The notes below the pieces were generated by a model. It was not told the origin of the DNA and did not search any database. It saw nothing but the letters and a program-made list of their open reading frames with translations. Position numbers and translations under genes: made by a program. From Takakia lepidozioides (taxonomy: Eukaryota > Streptophyta > Takakiopsida > Takakiales > Takakiaceae), in NCBI GenBank assembly GCA_030704615.1, contig CM060733.1, positions 44,514,001 through 44,578,000 on the forward strand: DNA of 64,000 bases. Reading direction: 5' to 3'. Positions 23,471 to 33,784 of the stretch are shown here, piece by piece. Within the stretch, counting starts at the first letter, position 1, and every line of letters starts with the position of its first letter.

Positions 23471-23689
23471 TATGCAATGGCAAGGTTCTCGAAAGCCATG
23501 GGCATGACTTTCTTGAACAACTCTGCACGCTGCTCACATGCACGTGCCCACACGTCCGGATCGTCAAGGTAAGAACTGTAGCAGCTTCTCTGCGAATGGA
23601 TGTAGGCAAATCCGGCTCTCAGCCAAAGAGAAGAAAGTATGGTGAGAAGGAGGCAAGTGATGCTTGCTTGCTGAACCTGTAGCCCATGG

Positions 23690-24362
23690 CTAACCAGGGT
23701 AACTGAAGTCCCAATCTCCTAGGTGTCCCTTCTGCAAGCCATACTTGCGCAAACCCCTCTTTACTGTCTGAACAATTCTCTCTGCCAAGCCATCGGCCTC
23801 AGGATGATCCCGAGAAGTGGTGCGGTGGTCTATCAAGGCCTTGTCACACCAAAGCCTGAAACTCCCCCAAGAACTCTCTCCCTTGGTCCGTGAGTACCTC
23901 AGCTGGAGCACCGAATCGGCTAAGCACACAATCCAAGAATGCATACGCAACTCCCTCACTAGCCTTATCAGGCAATGGAACCAATTCAATCCACTTGGAG
24001 AAGTGCTCCACCATCACCAACACGTACTTGTTGTGGCGCATGGTCAGTGGCAATGGCCCTGCGAAGTCAATACTCTACCTGTAGCCCAATCCCATGATCG
24101 GAAGAGGGTGCAATTGTGGAGTAGGGGCGTTGAATGAAGCACGCACCCTGTCACACACCATGCACCTAGCCACAAATTGTTGCACATCTGTGTGCATACC
24201 ACGCCACCAATACTGCCCCTGCAGTAGACTATGAGTGCGTCGCACCCCAAAATGCCCCAACTCCTCATGGGATGCCGCACTAACCGTGCCCGCTGTGTTG
24301 GGTGAGGCACAATCCTCACTCGACCATCCTCCCACACTCGGAGCAGGTGTGTCCCCTCCCAC
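23690..24362 (-). pseudogene. Gypsy copy B integrase zinc finger and catalytic core
   Basis: HEELGHFGVRRTH and CMVCDRVRASFNAP (24075-24300) form the HHCC finger. The core has YVLVMVEHFSKWIEL, LTDQGREFLGEF and DHPEADGLAERIVQTVKRGL (23690-24053), but the parts lie in different frames. The first catalytic Asp segment is at a frame junction near 24060. Confidence 0.85.
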
Positions 24363-24379
24363 TTGAACCTCTTGGCTCG

Positions 24380-25006
24380 TTATAGGATCCGATCCCTCTC
24401 CTTGGCAGTCACAGTGGCTGCAGTGTCTCCAGTGCGGAGGTAGTCCAACACAACTGAATCCTCATGTATATCTTTGGCGCCACCTTGCTCATTGCTAGCC
24501 TCAGGGTCCTCAGACACTTGATCTACAGTCATCCCTGTTGCAGGTCCAACCTGGCCTTCCGCTGCCAAGATACACAGAAATGCAGATGCATGCCATCCGG
24601 GCACCATCTCCTCGTCCGTCTCACCATGCCACCGAGCTCCAGTGTCATCCTGCTGGCTCGTGCATGGATTGCGACTCAACCCATCTGCATTGCGATTGAC
24701 CAAACCCGGTCGATGCACCACCTGAAAGTCATACTCTTGAAGGATGAGTGCCCACTGTGCAAGCTTCCCCGTAAGCTTGTCTGACTCCATCAACCACTTG
24801 AGTGGTTGGTGATCCGTGACAAGGGTGAAGAGATTGCCGTGTAGATAGCACCTGAAGTGTGCCACGGCCCACACTGCAGCTAAGCATTCTCCCTCATATA
24901 AGCTATACTTAGACTCTTCAACGTTGTTCGAGCGGCTAGCATAAGCCACTACGAACTCTCTTCCCTCATCATCCACCTGTGTGAGCACCGCTCCAAGCCC
25001 CAGCAT
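24380..25006 (-). pseudogene. Gypsy copy B RNase H and following linker
   Basis: One open frame of 208 codons starts LGLGAVLTQVDDEGREFVVA and continues with AYASRSNNVEESKYSLYEGE, LVTDHQPLKWLM and VVHRPGLVNRNADGLSRNP: the Ty3/gypsy RNase H. It extends into the pre-integrase linker ending near TAKERDRIL. This is one of the better-kept frames in the element. Confidence 0.87.
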
Positions 25007-25099
25007 GCTCCAATCTGTATATAGCTGAAAGGACGCCCCCTGATAGGTCGTCTCAAGATGGGCGCCGAGGTCAACCTCGCCTTGAGCTCTTGAAAAGCT

Positions 25100-26030
25100 T
25101 GTTCTTGCTCATCTTCCCACTACCACTCCTGGTCCTCCTTGGTCAGCTTGGTTAGAGCCTTTGCAATGGCACTAAATCCCTTAACAAACCGTCTATAATA
25201 GTTTGCTAACCCCATGAAAGCTCGAACTCGGCTCACATTCGTGGGGTGTGGAACCTGTGCAATGGACTCTACCTTAGTTTGTTGTATCCCCAATCCTCCA
25301 ATGTGACCCAGATACTCAATCTGGTTGTGGAAAAACTTGCACTTTCCCGGATGTAACTTTAATCCGTGCACCCTCAAGCGCTCAAATACCCCCTGAAGGT
25401 GTCTCTCATGCTCTTCCACCGTAGCACTAAAGATGATGATGTCATCTATGTAGCACCGAGCAAACTCCACCCCGCTAGAATCATGTCCATGACTCCTGAA
25501 ACTCTCTGTGGAGCGTTCTTAAGCCCAAATGGTAAGAACCGCCACTGGTATAGGCAATCTTCCCGTGCTCATTGATCCCCAGAATGCCGTCTTTTGCTTA
25601 TCCGCCTCCTTGATCGGCAACTGGTGATATCCAGATCGTAAATCCAACATGCTAAAGACCTTGGCATGCCCAATGGCATCAAAGATCTCCTCTGGTGTTG
25701 GCATGGCATACCTATCGGACTTGGTCTGACGATTTACAGGCCGGTAATCACCGCACATACGTCTCTCCGTCCAATTGCCAAAGACATCCTTCTTGGCTGG
25801 CATCACTGTGGCTGAAGCATACTCTCCCCCAGATAGCTCCACCAAACCAGCCTCCCAAAGGTCATGAGTTCTCATCTGAATCAAGGACCTCTCCATGTCA
25901 CTGTATCTATAGGGTCTCCGAAAGATTGGCGTGTCAGTAGCCAATTCAATGCGAATCTCTTGACTCTTCAGTGCTCCTAAGTCCTTCAAACTGAAGGCAA
26001 AGCAGTTCCTATAAGCCCTCAAGAACCGCC
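25100..26030 (-). pseudogene. Gypsy copy B reverse transcriptase
   Basis: The frame at 25519-26022 covers the fingers and palm (FRRPYRYSDMERSLIQMRTH, SMLDLRSGYHQLPIKEADKQ). The frame at 25120-25470 has the catalytic YIDD (25452-25441), then GVFERLRVHGLKLHPGKCKF and FMGLANYYRRFVKGFSAIAK. One break lies between them near 25500. The Asp of LDL and both Asp of YIDD are retained. Confidence 0.9.
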
Positions 26031-26459
26031 GTATACGTCGTCTCTCTCCTCCGGTGACTATAGGTCCAACATCAGGCTCCCAGTTGTCCTGCGTGACTGC
26101 AACCTTGAGTCCAGCAGGCTTAGAGGTAGAAGACGCGTCCCGTGGTTGCTATGCTGCAACCTCTTGAGCAGTGACCACTGCCTCCTCTGTCAGTGACAAT
26201 GTCTCATCCTGCCCCATCATCCCATCCTTGAGGACCTCCTCAATCCGAGAAAAATCCCCAACCTGATCCATCACCGCCGCCTTGGCTGCCAACTCCTTCT
26301 GAACCTCGAGCACCTCCCATGTGTGCCATGGATGCGGCCTGCACCTCGTGGTCCTTACCTGCTCGCCCCCACTCACTGCCTGTACCGTCTCGGTAGGCAG
26401 GGAGACCATGAAGGGAAGTGTACTCCGTACTCTGCGCTGCTCAGCCATAGCCAAGCTGA

Positions 26460-27425
26460 TAATCCAGGTCAAGCAATTGAGATCCATTGCTTGCCCCAAC
26501 ACCTGACGACGTGATGCCTCAGAAAGAGATGGCACCGCCGTGGTACCTGTGGTAAAACCCATCGCCCGCTCGCGCTCGTAGCATTGGGCTCCACTAATTG
26601 TTACAACTGGCTATCCCACAAGAGGCCAGGTCTACCATCCCGAAAAGCATGGGATCCTGGGAAGCTGAGCAGTGTAGGTAATGTTGCTCGTGGTTGACCC
26701 ACCCTGTTGACCACTGCCAAAGACGAACGGTCATTGTGTCTCATACGTTGAGACTGCCTCCATGTGTCCAAAATGCTATCCATTGTGAGGTGTGCTGGCC
26801 GCTGCACCCCATCAAATGCACGCTTGAGCAGTGCGGGTGGCATCAAGTTAGTCCACCATAGCCGTGGACGATGAGCCCATGACCCCACCGCAGCTGCATC
26901 CAGCAACACTGCTGACCCAAGCCACGACCGGACTTGATGCACACTGGCCATCACCCTGGCCTGAGAATTACCCATCAGTGGCACATTCTCCAAGATGTAT
27001 GCTGGAGATACAGCTTGATGAAGCTGCAAGTGGCGCAAAATCCGCACCATCTCCCAAAAAGACCCGTCCTCGAGTCTCGCAATCCATTGCTATGCCCGGC
27101 TGATGAATGCCCTTGGCAGGGCCAACCTGCCACTACCAGATCAATGGAGCCAACTCGCTCCAAATCCTGCGCCCCCAGCAACGAAATGTCTGCTGGCAAG
27201 GCTTGTTGGTATCCACGAACTGCAGACACTGGCAACAAATCAGGGTACTGCTGTACCAACTGAGCAACATGGCGTTGTGAGACGCGTCGTGCAGTCTCAT
27301 CCCTCTCCACATACAGGTAACGTCGAACTCGTACACTGCCTGCAGTACTGCAGCCAATCCAGTGCTGATCCCCCCAAACAAGTCCAGAAGGCATATGCCT
27401 TCATCCGGGCACTGCCACACAGAGG
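26460..27425 (-). pseudogene. C5 cytosine DNA methyltransferase domain within gypsy copy B
   Basis: Motif I (LLDLFGGISTGLAAVLQA) is at 27390-27335 and motif II (YLYVERDE) near 27315. Motif IV (DLVVAGWPCQGHSSAG) has PCQ at 27121-27113. Motif VI (YILENVPLM) is near 26990, motif VIII (AHRPRLWWTNL) near 26870, and motif IX/X (MGFTTGTTAVPSLSEASRRQ then VLGQAMDL) at 26562-26480. All catalytic residues of a C5 methyltransferase are visible: FGG for S-adenosylmethionine, the PCQ Cys, the ENV Glu and an RPR Arg pair. The parts lie in three or more frames, so this copy is broken. The motif order is not permuted, and the 3' end resembles DNMT3/DRM rather than CMT or MET1. It sits between protease and RT exactly as in copy A. 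Confidence 0.9.
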
Positions 27426-28157
27426 TGTGGTGTCCAATGGCGACAACTGAGGTGGTCCTGGTGCAATCACCGCACTCTCCTCTTCTCCTGACGGTACGAA
27501 GGCCTCTACCCAGACTTGTTGTACCCGTCCATCAGCAGCCTGCTGCAAATCCTTGCTCGTACCCCATAATGGAGTGTGAGCAACCATGGCAGGCAACTCC
27601 GCCGTACCATGCATGTCATCCTGCTCTGCTGGAGGTGACACATCCTCTGCATGGGCATTGCCTTCCAGCAACTCTCCAGGCCAACTAATTGCAGCTGTAA
27701 AGGCGGCTAGTGTTGGCATCTTGCCCCGCTGGGCAGCCGCAATACCCCCAATGAATGTCATAGGGAGCTGTGCACAACGACCATCCCCTGACTGCCATCT
27801 AGGCCTGTAGGATGCTGACTCCTCCCAAAAGTCCAGGGTGAAGCCCATGGGATATAACACTGCCCCACCAACAAGGACATCGTAAGAGACCGCATCTGTC
27901 ACAATGGCCTTGGCTCGCATCACTGAGCCATCTACAGGATGATCTGGTTGTAGTCCAATGACCAACTCACGCCGTGTCATGCCCCGAGCATGCTCTGATC
28001 CTCCCAGAGATGTCTGTATCTGGAAATGACAAGGCTCCATATCCGCCTCCATGAGGCCCAAACCTGCAATAGCAGCTCTGCTCAATATCAGTGGCTGAGC
28101 TCCTGAGTCCAACAAGACCCGCAGTGGCCGATACTTCTTGCCTGCCGGTCCACTCAA
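27420..28157 (-). pseudogene. Gypsy copy B aspartic protease with linker to the methyltransferase
   Basis: One frame of about 245 useful codons has the protease active site LLDSGAQPLILSRAAIAGLG (DSG at 28109-28101). A flap-like middle follows (AIVTDAVSYDVLVGGAVLYP), then MGFTLDFWEESASYRPRW and a long linker before methyltransferase motif I. A frameshift near 27410 separates it from motif I. Similarity to copy A begins just inside this frame; no gag precedes it. Confidence 0.82.
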
Positions 28158-28170
28158 AGTGAAAATGCCT

Positions 28171-29942
28171 CCCTGGTTGTACTTACTATGTCCGTTGGGT
28201 GATGTTTATTTTATCACACTAGGTACAGCAAAGAGACAGATGTAGGCATGGAGGACGTGTGACTGGGTTTCAGTGTCTGAAGCTGTGTTGTGGGCCGGGC
28301 ACACTGGGTGGGTCCGGACAATTCTCATTGACAATAACATGATGCTTAGGTAATTTATGACTCAATTAGAAGCAAGTGGGATACATGATCAAAGTAGGAG
28401 AGAAGTAGTTGATTTGGTAGGGAGGGGGCTCTGAGAGGAGGCGGTGTAGAGTAAAGGAAGTTGCAGAAAGAGTTTTGTTGACTGAGATTAGATTTGTCCT
28501 ATGTCGGCTCAGTATGTTGTTGGTTGGTGCTGCAATTATGGGACCCAGTGCAGCCTGCAACTGAAGAAGAGGACAGGGATGCTCATGAACAAGAGGACCG
28601 GGATGCTCATGGAAGTGCATGAAAGATGAAGTTTAAGCATATGGGAGACATCTAGCTTTTCAAAGGTAAGTCCTGCTTGTGTTCCACATCAAGACCTTTC
28701 ATGTGGGCATATTGTCTCCCTCTTGAAGAGAAGCTAGAGACAAAAAGAGAGACATTAACAGTTAAGAGTGGCAAAAAGAACTACACTCAATATGATTTGA
28801 GAAATATATCATTAGACAGAAAAATGTCCAAATACTTGAAAGTCTCTGGATTGCACCAATTACAATATAGATTGGAATATGTCTGTCTGGGAGGGGATGT
28901 GCTTGCCACAGCCGTTGGTGGACGCCTTTACTATGCAACTGCAGATGGGTAAGTCAGCCCATGAACTTACAAATGTGTGCCATCCTCTCTTTCTCTTTCT
29001 CTCTCTCTCTGACAATGTTTCTGAAAATGTTTCACAACGTTTGCAATTCTGTTCACCAACTTTGAAAATCTCTAGGCTGAGCCTGAAGCCCTTGCCGGGC
29101 ACCCCCACACACGGCAGATTGATGCTTGTGTAAGGGGCTTTCTAGAGGATATTTGGAAAGCCCAAACTAATTGGTTCTACCATGGTAAGCCCCGCCACTG
29201 GAGTGAGCCCCTCGCAAAGGTAGTGTCTGTTCCCTTCTGTTCCACTCAAATTGGGCATGGGGTCTATGGCCACAAGGCTACGGCAACAAACGACGTCTTT
29301 TGAGTACATTGCTCTCCTCAAAGAAGGCTTTAGCTGGGAGCATTGGATACATAAACGACCATACTGTCTATGATTAGGTATCAGATTGCTTCTGTAATCT
29401 TGCATGTTCCATCTACCCAGATAAACAACAGAGAAGTGCTTAGCACCTTATGAGACACTTTGCCTTTGTGCCTTGTTGGTGGCTCCAATTGTTTTTGGGT
29501 TTCTATGGCTCTCTAATTTGGTTTTTAGTGGTTCTACTGTTTTGCTGTACATATGCTTTTGGACTCTTTATCTTATATATGAACATGCTGCCATTTTACT
29601 ATGTTTTCTCTGGTCCATGGCTCAGAAATGGTCTTCAATTTGTCACAGGAATGCTGGATGAAGTCTTTTGAGTTTTTGTGGCAGGATGCTACACATGTGG
29701 CTTCTTGCACCAAGTAGGGACAAAATGGCAGCTAGCAGTTTTAAGAAGATGACATGTATTCAAGCCCATGAGGGTATCTCAAACAACTACCAATCTTTTC
29801 CTTCTCAGAAGCACCTTCCATGAATTAGATGGACTTGTCAATACTTAAATGATGAAACCCTGTAAGACTTTATTTACAACATGTACAATGGGTGAACGTA
29901 TATAGGATGAGAAGTTCCTATAAAAAGGGGGGGGGGGGGGGG
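28171..29942. other. Unassigned stretch right of gypsy copy B
   Basis: No gene is recognised. A 91-codon frame at 28677-28952 (LKVSGLHQLQYRLEYVCLGG region) and a hydrophobic one at 29450-29671 match no family I know. A near-duplicate GACCGGGATGCTCATG occurs at about 28571 and 28592. The stretch ends in a run of 16 G (29927-29942) that abuts the non-LTR element's 3' end. Confidence 0.4.
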
Positions 29943-31510
29943 ACAAGAAACAAGAGAAGAAAACAAAAAGCTATAGTAAGCTACTCAGCTAGAGAAGAAA
30001 ACAAAAGCTATAGTAAGCTACTCAACCAGCAACGAAAACAGAAGCTATAGTAAGCTACTCAAGCAGAGTGACCCTCCTAGCCAACAGCCTGGAGGAGATC
30101 AGGCAAGGAGATAGACAAATTGTCAGGCATAAGCGGAAGATGAGATGACGCCGAGCTAGCCACATCAGCCCGATGCAAAATAGATATGGCTTGTGCTCTC
30201 TGCAAAAGCAGTTGAAACACGTTGTCGATAGTAGGCGACAAGGACGGAGGCATGTGGGATGCCAGTGGACCTGCTCTTGGCTGCATGATGTACATATGTC
30301 CGCAGGAAATCGTCGAAGTGCTGGTGCAATGAGCCAAATATCTCGACCGCCAGCGGAAGAAATCTGTCGGTGGGGTGACGATCGCTGTAGTCGCGCTCCT
30401 TGGCCTGAGCTGCTACAGTGGCTGCCGTGCCTGGTGTGGTAGCTGCGCAAGATAGCAGATCCACTCGAGTGGGGTCGGCGAGAACGACATCTGCTAGGGT
30501 ACGCAAACCATCTCTAGATAGGATGATGTCAACACGATGGCGTGTAGAGTGGGACGTGAGCGTGGGTCGTAGATATGGTTGCTCACGCAGTATATGATAT
30601 CCTGCCTCCCGAGCAATATATGCCACCGCATCGCGAACCATATCATGAGACGCAATGCGCTCACCACCGCATGGACAGCGGAGGAGATGGATGGCAAGGT
30701 CATCGATGGGCTGATGACAGACGCGGCGCTGAAGGCCCAATGCCGAAGGATGAGACAAACCAAGTTGAAGGCGGTCAGGCTCGATGCAACTCAGAAGAAG
30801 CACTTGAGAGCATGCCGGAAAAGGAATGACGGTGCACACGCTCGGAAATGGACTCCTGAAGATGGCGAGGCCTTGAGCAACCAACTGCTCAAATGGTGGT
30901 AGACATGCTCGCGCCGGTGTTGGAAGAAGATCTCGTGCAGAGCGGAGATGCTGCTGGAAGGGTAAAATGCCACTGTCGACATGTGCAACGACGTCTATAA
31001 GGATGTGACAATGGTCACAGAGAAATCGTGAAGCGAGGGCTGGCGCAACCAATGCCCAACTGCCAAGGAAAGCTGACGGGGCGGTAATGACAATAGACAA
31101 AAGACCCACACCACCGGAAGAGACAGGCAAGGTGGCTTGCTGTCATGCCCAAAGTCCCTGAGCACCCTCCACAGCTCCTGGTCCTAACAATCTCCCGAAG
31201 ATAGTCATCATGGTAGTATCAAACCCAGATAAGAGGTGTAGGAAATTTGGGCTGGGTGGAACGGTGCGCAAGAGATACGAGGGACGCTGAAGGAAACATT
31301 TGGTCAAGATTCCGTATGCTACCTGTACATCTCCGAATCTAGGAAGGAGATCAGCGTGGGTGACATCTTCCAAGAAGGACGTTGTGAACTGGATGGTGCC
31401 AAAAGGGACTCCCATGATTCTGAAGTGAGCAGGGAGGACAAAATCTGCAGGGAGACCGGACGGAGACCACACCGCAAATTTGCGAGGTTGCATTGAAAGG
31501 CCCATGGGTA
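29943..31510 (-). mobile_element. 5'-truncated non-LTR retrotransposon (C-terminal part of ORF2)
   Basis: Two minus-strand frames, 31505-31143 and 31130-30165, represent the end of a LINE-type ORF2 split by one frameshift. Typical post-RT features are GGVGLLSIVITAPSAFLGSW, LHLLSGFDTTMM, a Cys/His segment (CHQPIDDLAIHLLRCPCGGE) and an endonuclease-like end (RHRVDIILSRDGL, VVLADPTRVDLLS) recalling R2-type restriction-like endonucleases. The RT core is absent, consistent with 5' truncation. At the 3' end are three 37-bp tandem units (29953-30066), then a run of C on the element strand. Confidence 0.7.
29953..30066 (-). repeat. Three 37-bp tandem repeats at the 3' end of the non-LTR element
   Basis: The word GCTATAGTAAGCTACTC begins at 29970, 30007 and 30044, exactly 37 bp apart, preceded each time by an A-rich GAAGAAAAC or ACGAAAAC segment. 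Tandem 3' UTR units are seen in several non-LTR families. Confidence 0.75.
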
Positions 31511-32033
31511 CTGTGCAAATTAGGTCACTAAAAACTGAATTTTGAACCTCACCCTTGTTCTATCATTGCTGTAAAAGTTACAGTTTGTAGTAACATATAT
31601 ATAAGCTGAAAACTAACATGTGGAGCTGGAAAAACTGTAGTAGTGAAAATGTGGGTCTATGTCCTAATTGTTCCGGCGTCCACTGAAGGAAGTGTCCAGG
31701 TTATCCATTACATTGCACATAAATCAAGCAAGTAAAGCTCAGGGTACCTCCTCAGCTGTGGCATCAAACAGAGCAACATAAGAGCTGCACTATTTGTTCC
31801 GCTTCTACGCTTCGGATGCACAATCCCTCTTTGAACTCAACTTTTCTAAGTAGGCTTCAATTCAGTTGTAGTGGATACCACCACCACATGCTGTGAACCC
31901 GAGTAGTTGTAGACGGCTGTGGATGGAGAGTTCGTGTTACTAGGCTTCTTCTGCCATCTCCCTCCCCGATGCACACGGAAGGATTTTTCAAGGACTTTTA
32001 GGGTTTCTATGTACAGACCACAAAATACACAGC
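31511..32033. promoter_or_regulatory. Region upstream of the F-box gene
   Basis: About 520 bp without a gene. A TATATATAAG stretch lies near 31594, but over 400 bp from the ATG, so its role is unsure. TTTTAGGGTTTCTATG near 31996 is a plant 5'-UTR-like telobox. Nothing else stands out. Confidence 0.3.
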
Positions 32034-33161
32034 ATGGCTGGAAATAGTAAAAGGGAAGTGGATGGCGTGCAAAGAAGGTTCAAGTATCAGAGGCTCAAGG
32101 CCGAAGCTCTCTTTCCCAACACGTCTCTTTTCCCAAGCTCCGTGTTAGGATCACAAGAACACCTTAGAGAGGTTTTGTGGGTGGGCAATATGGAGGAGGA
32201 GATTTGGAGCAGGCTGCCTTTGGAGTTAGTGATGGTAGTGTTGGCCTGCTTGCCGTATCGAAGTCTGGCCCGCTTTAAGTCGGTGTGCAAGTTGTGGAAC
32301 TCCCTCCCATCCACTGCTTGTTTCCAACAACTCTGTCAGCACCTCCCTCTTCACCAAGACTCCTATCTCTTGGTTTTTGACAGTTACATACGCCAAAATG
32401 TTTGCCCCCACATGTCGTATGCCCCCACAACTCGACGGTGGGACAAGATCGCCCTCAAACTCCCGGAGGAGAATTTTGTAAACAGAGTTCGTGCTGCAGA
32501 TGGAGGCTTATTTTGCGTAACGGGCAAGGGCAACTGTGACTTCTCATGCACTGTGTACAATCCTCTGTTGACCACTTTCAGACAATTGCCTGCCCTGCCT
32601 CACACTTCAACACATTTCGACGGGGAAAGCGTGAATATGATTGTGGATAGATGCAGCAACACCTACAAGGTCCTTGTGATACGCAATGACGGCGACGACG
32701 ACGGAGGAGGACGTTGGAGAACAGACATGTATGACTCAACTTGCGAGTGTTGGACCGAGACTGGAAACATGTCCTCAATAACCTTTCCGCGTTGTTCAGG
32801 AAGTGTGATATGTGGCCCTACTCTCTTTGCTCTATTTTGTACACCAGACAAAGCCAACCTTGATAGACACGAGAATGACATTGTGATGGCTTGTGACATT
32901 GGCACGGGTGTGTGGACTAAAGTCGCTGCACGAATGCCTCCCTTTGGAGGTTGTTGGTATTGTCCACTTGTAGAGAGTGAGGGGCGGCTGCTGCTGGTTG
33001 GGTCGCCTCGCGATCAAATTCACCCCTCTCCAACAGTTTGTGTGTGGGAGTTGAAAGTTTCTACAGCGAGTGCAGAGTGGCTGGAGATTGCAAGAACTGA
33101 GATTGCAGGAACTCGTGGTTTGGCCTACATGCAAGTGGTTATTCATGTGGAGGCCCCATGA
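32034..33161 (+). CDS. F-box protein with kelch-like C-terminal region
   Basis: A single exon of 375 residues. The F-box spans about residues 55-97 (EEIWSRLPLELVMVVLACLP, YRSLARFKSVCKLWNSL). The rest (PTTRRWDKIALKLPEENF, TVYNPLLTTFRQLPALPH, MYDSTCECWTETGNM, MACDIGTGVWTKVAARMPPF) has the spaced Trp/Gly pattern of a degenerate beta-propeller as in F-box/kelch proteins. Such proteins are substrate receptors of SCF ubiquitin ligases, binding SKP1 through the F-box. The ATG at 32034 opens the frame; an alternative at 32190 (MEEEIWSRL) would start just before the F-box. The substrate cannot be inferred. Confidence 0.88.
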   Translation: MAGNSKREVDGVQRRFKYQRLKAEALFPNTSLFPSSVLGSQEHLREVLWVGNMEEEIWSRLPLELVMVVLACLPYRSLARFKSVCKLWNSLPSTACFQQLCQHLPLHQDSYLLVFDSYIRQNVCPHMSYAPTTRRWDKIALKLPEENFVNRVRAADGGLFCVTGKGNCDFSCTVYNPLLTTFRQLPALPHTSTHFDGESVNMIVDRCSNTYKVLVIRNDGDDDGGGRWRTDMYDSTCECWTETGNMSSITFPRCSGSVICGPTLFALFCTPDKANLDRHENDIVMACDIGTGVWTKVAARMPPFGGCWYCPLVESEGRLLLVGSPRDQIHPSPTVCVWELKVSTASAEWLEIARTEIAGTRGLAYMQVVIHVEAP

Positions 33162-33784
33162 AGTACTTGTGATGTATGACATGAAACAACACACATGTAC
33201 ATCCACTGGAGTTCCAGGTGATTTAGGAATGATACTAATACACATGATGGTTGGGGGTCTTAGTTTAGGTGCAAAAGTGTAGACAAGCTTTTCTTTTGTT
33301 TTAGAACATGTTCCAATTCCATCAGAGTGCAAGAAACTGGGAGCCTCCTTGTATGGCTTCTTTTTTCCCTTTCCTTGTTGGGCTGCCATGAGCCATGTGC
33401 TTGGTGCACGTGTTTGCTTTGAAAGAGATTAGTTTCTCAAAAGTTGTGGTGGGGCAAGATTAGATTAGGTGTGCAGCCTGCATATTGATGTGATGAAGTT
33501 GGTTGTCCCTTATGTGCTCATAACTCTTGAAAGCCTCCTAACCAGCATCTAAACCAAGATCCCCAAAACCAAGAGTTTCACATTGGAACCCTCGAAGCTG
33601 TCTAGGTAAAGCAAAAACAGAATGTAGGAAGACGGAAGTAAGTTCACAAGATCTGCAGAAAGCCCAAACGGTGAGGGACACACGTGAAACAACACAAGGA
33701 AACCCGGGAAACCAATGCCTAACTCAAACTTGCTTGAAGGTATAGTGCCTGATAGCGATGCTGCGCAGGTAGCATCGTCTCTTT
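33162..33784. other. 3' flank of the F-box gene
   Basis: Likely 3' UTR followed by spacer. No gene was recognised on either strand. A long minus-strand frame over the F-box C-terminus is an artefact of the coding strand. The dispersed repeat starts at 33785. Confidence 0.4.

Larger units (their letters stand above)
22197..28170 (-). mobile_element. Ty3/gypsy retroelement copy B encoding a methyltransferase and a PHD finger (decayed, lacks gag)
   Basis: Minus-strand order: protease, methyltransferase, RT, RNase H, integrase, PHD finger, polypurine tract, 3' LTR. It is the same family as copy A, with colinear matches throughout. Similarity stops just upstream of the protease (about 28160-28170), so gag and the 5' LTR are missing. 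Domains are split by frameshifts, but their motifs are well kept and individual frames are longer than in copy A for protease and RNase H. Confidence 0.9.
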
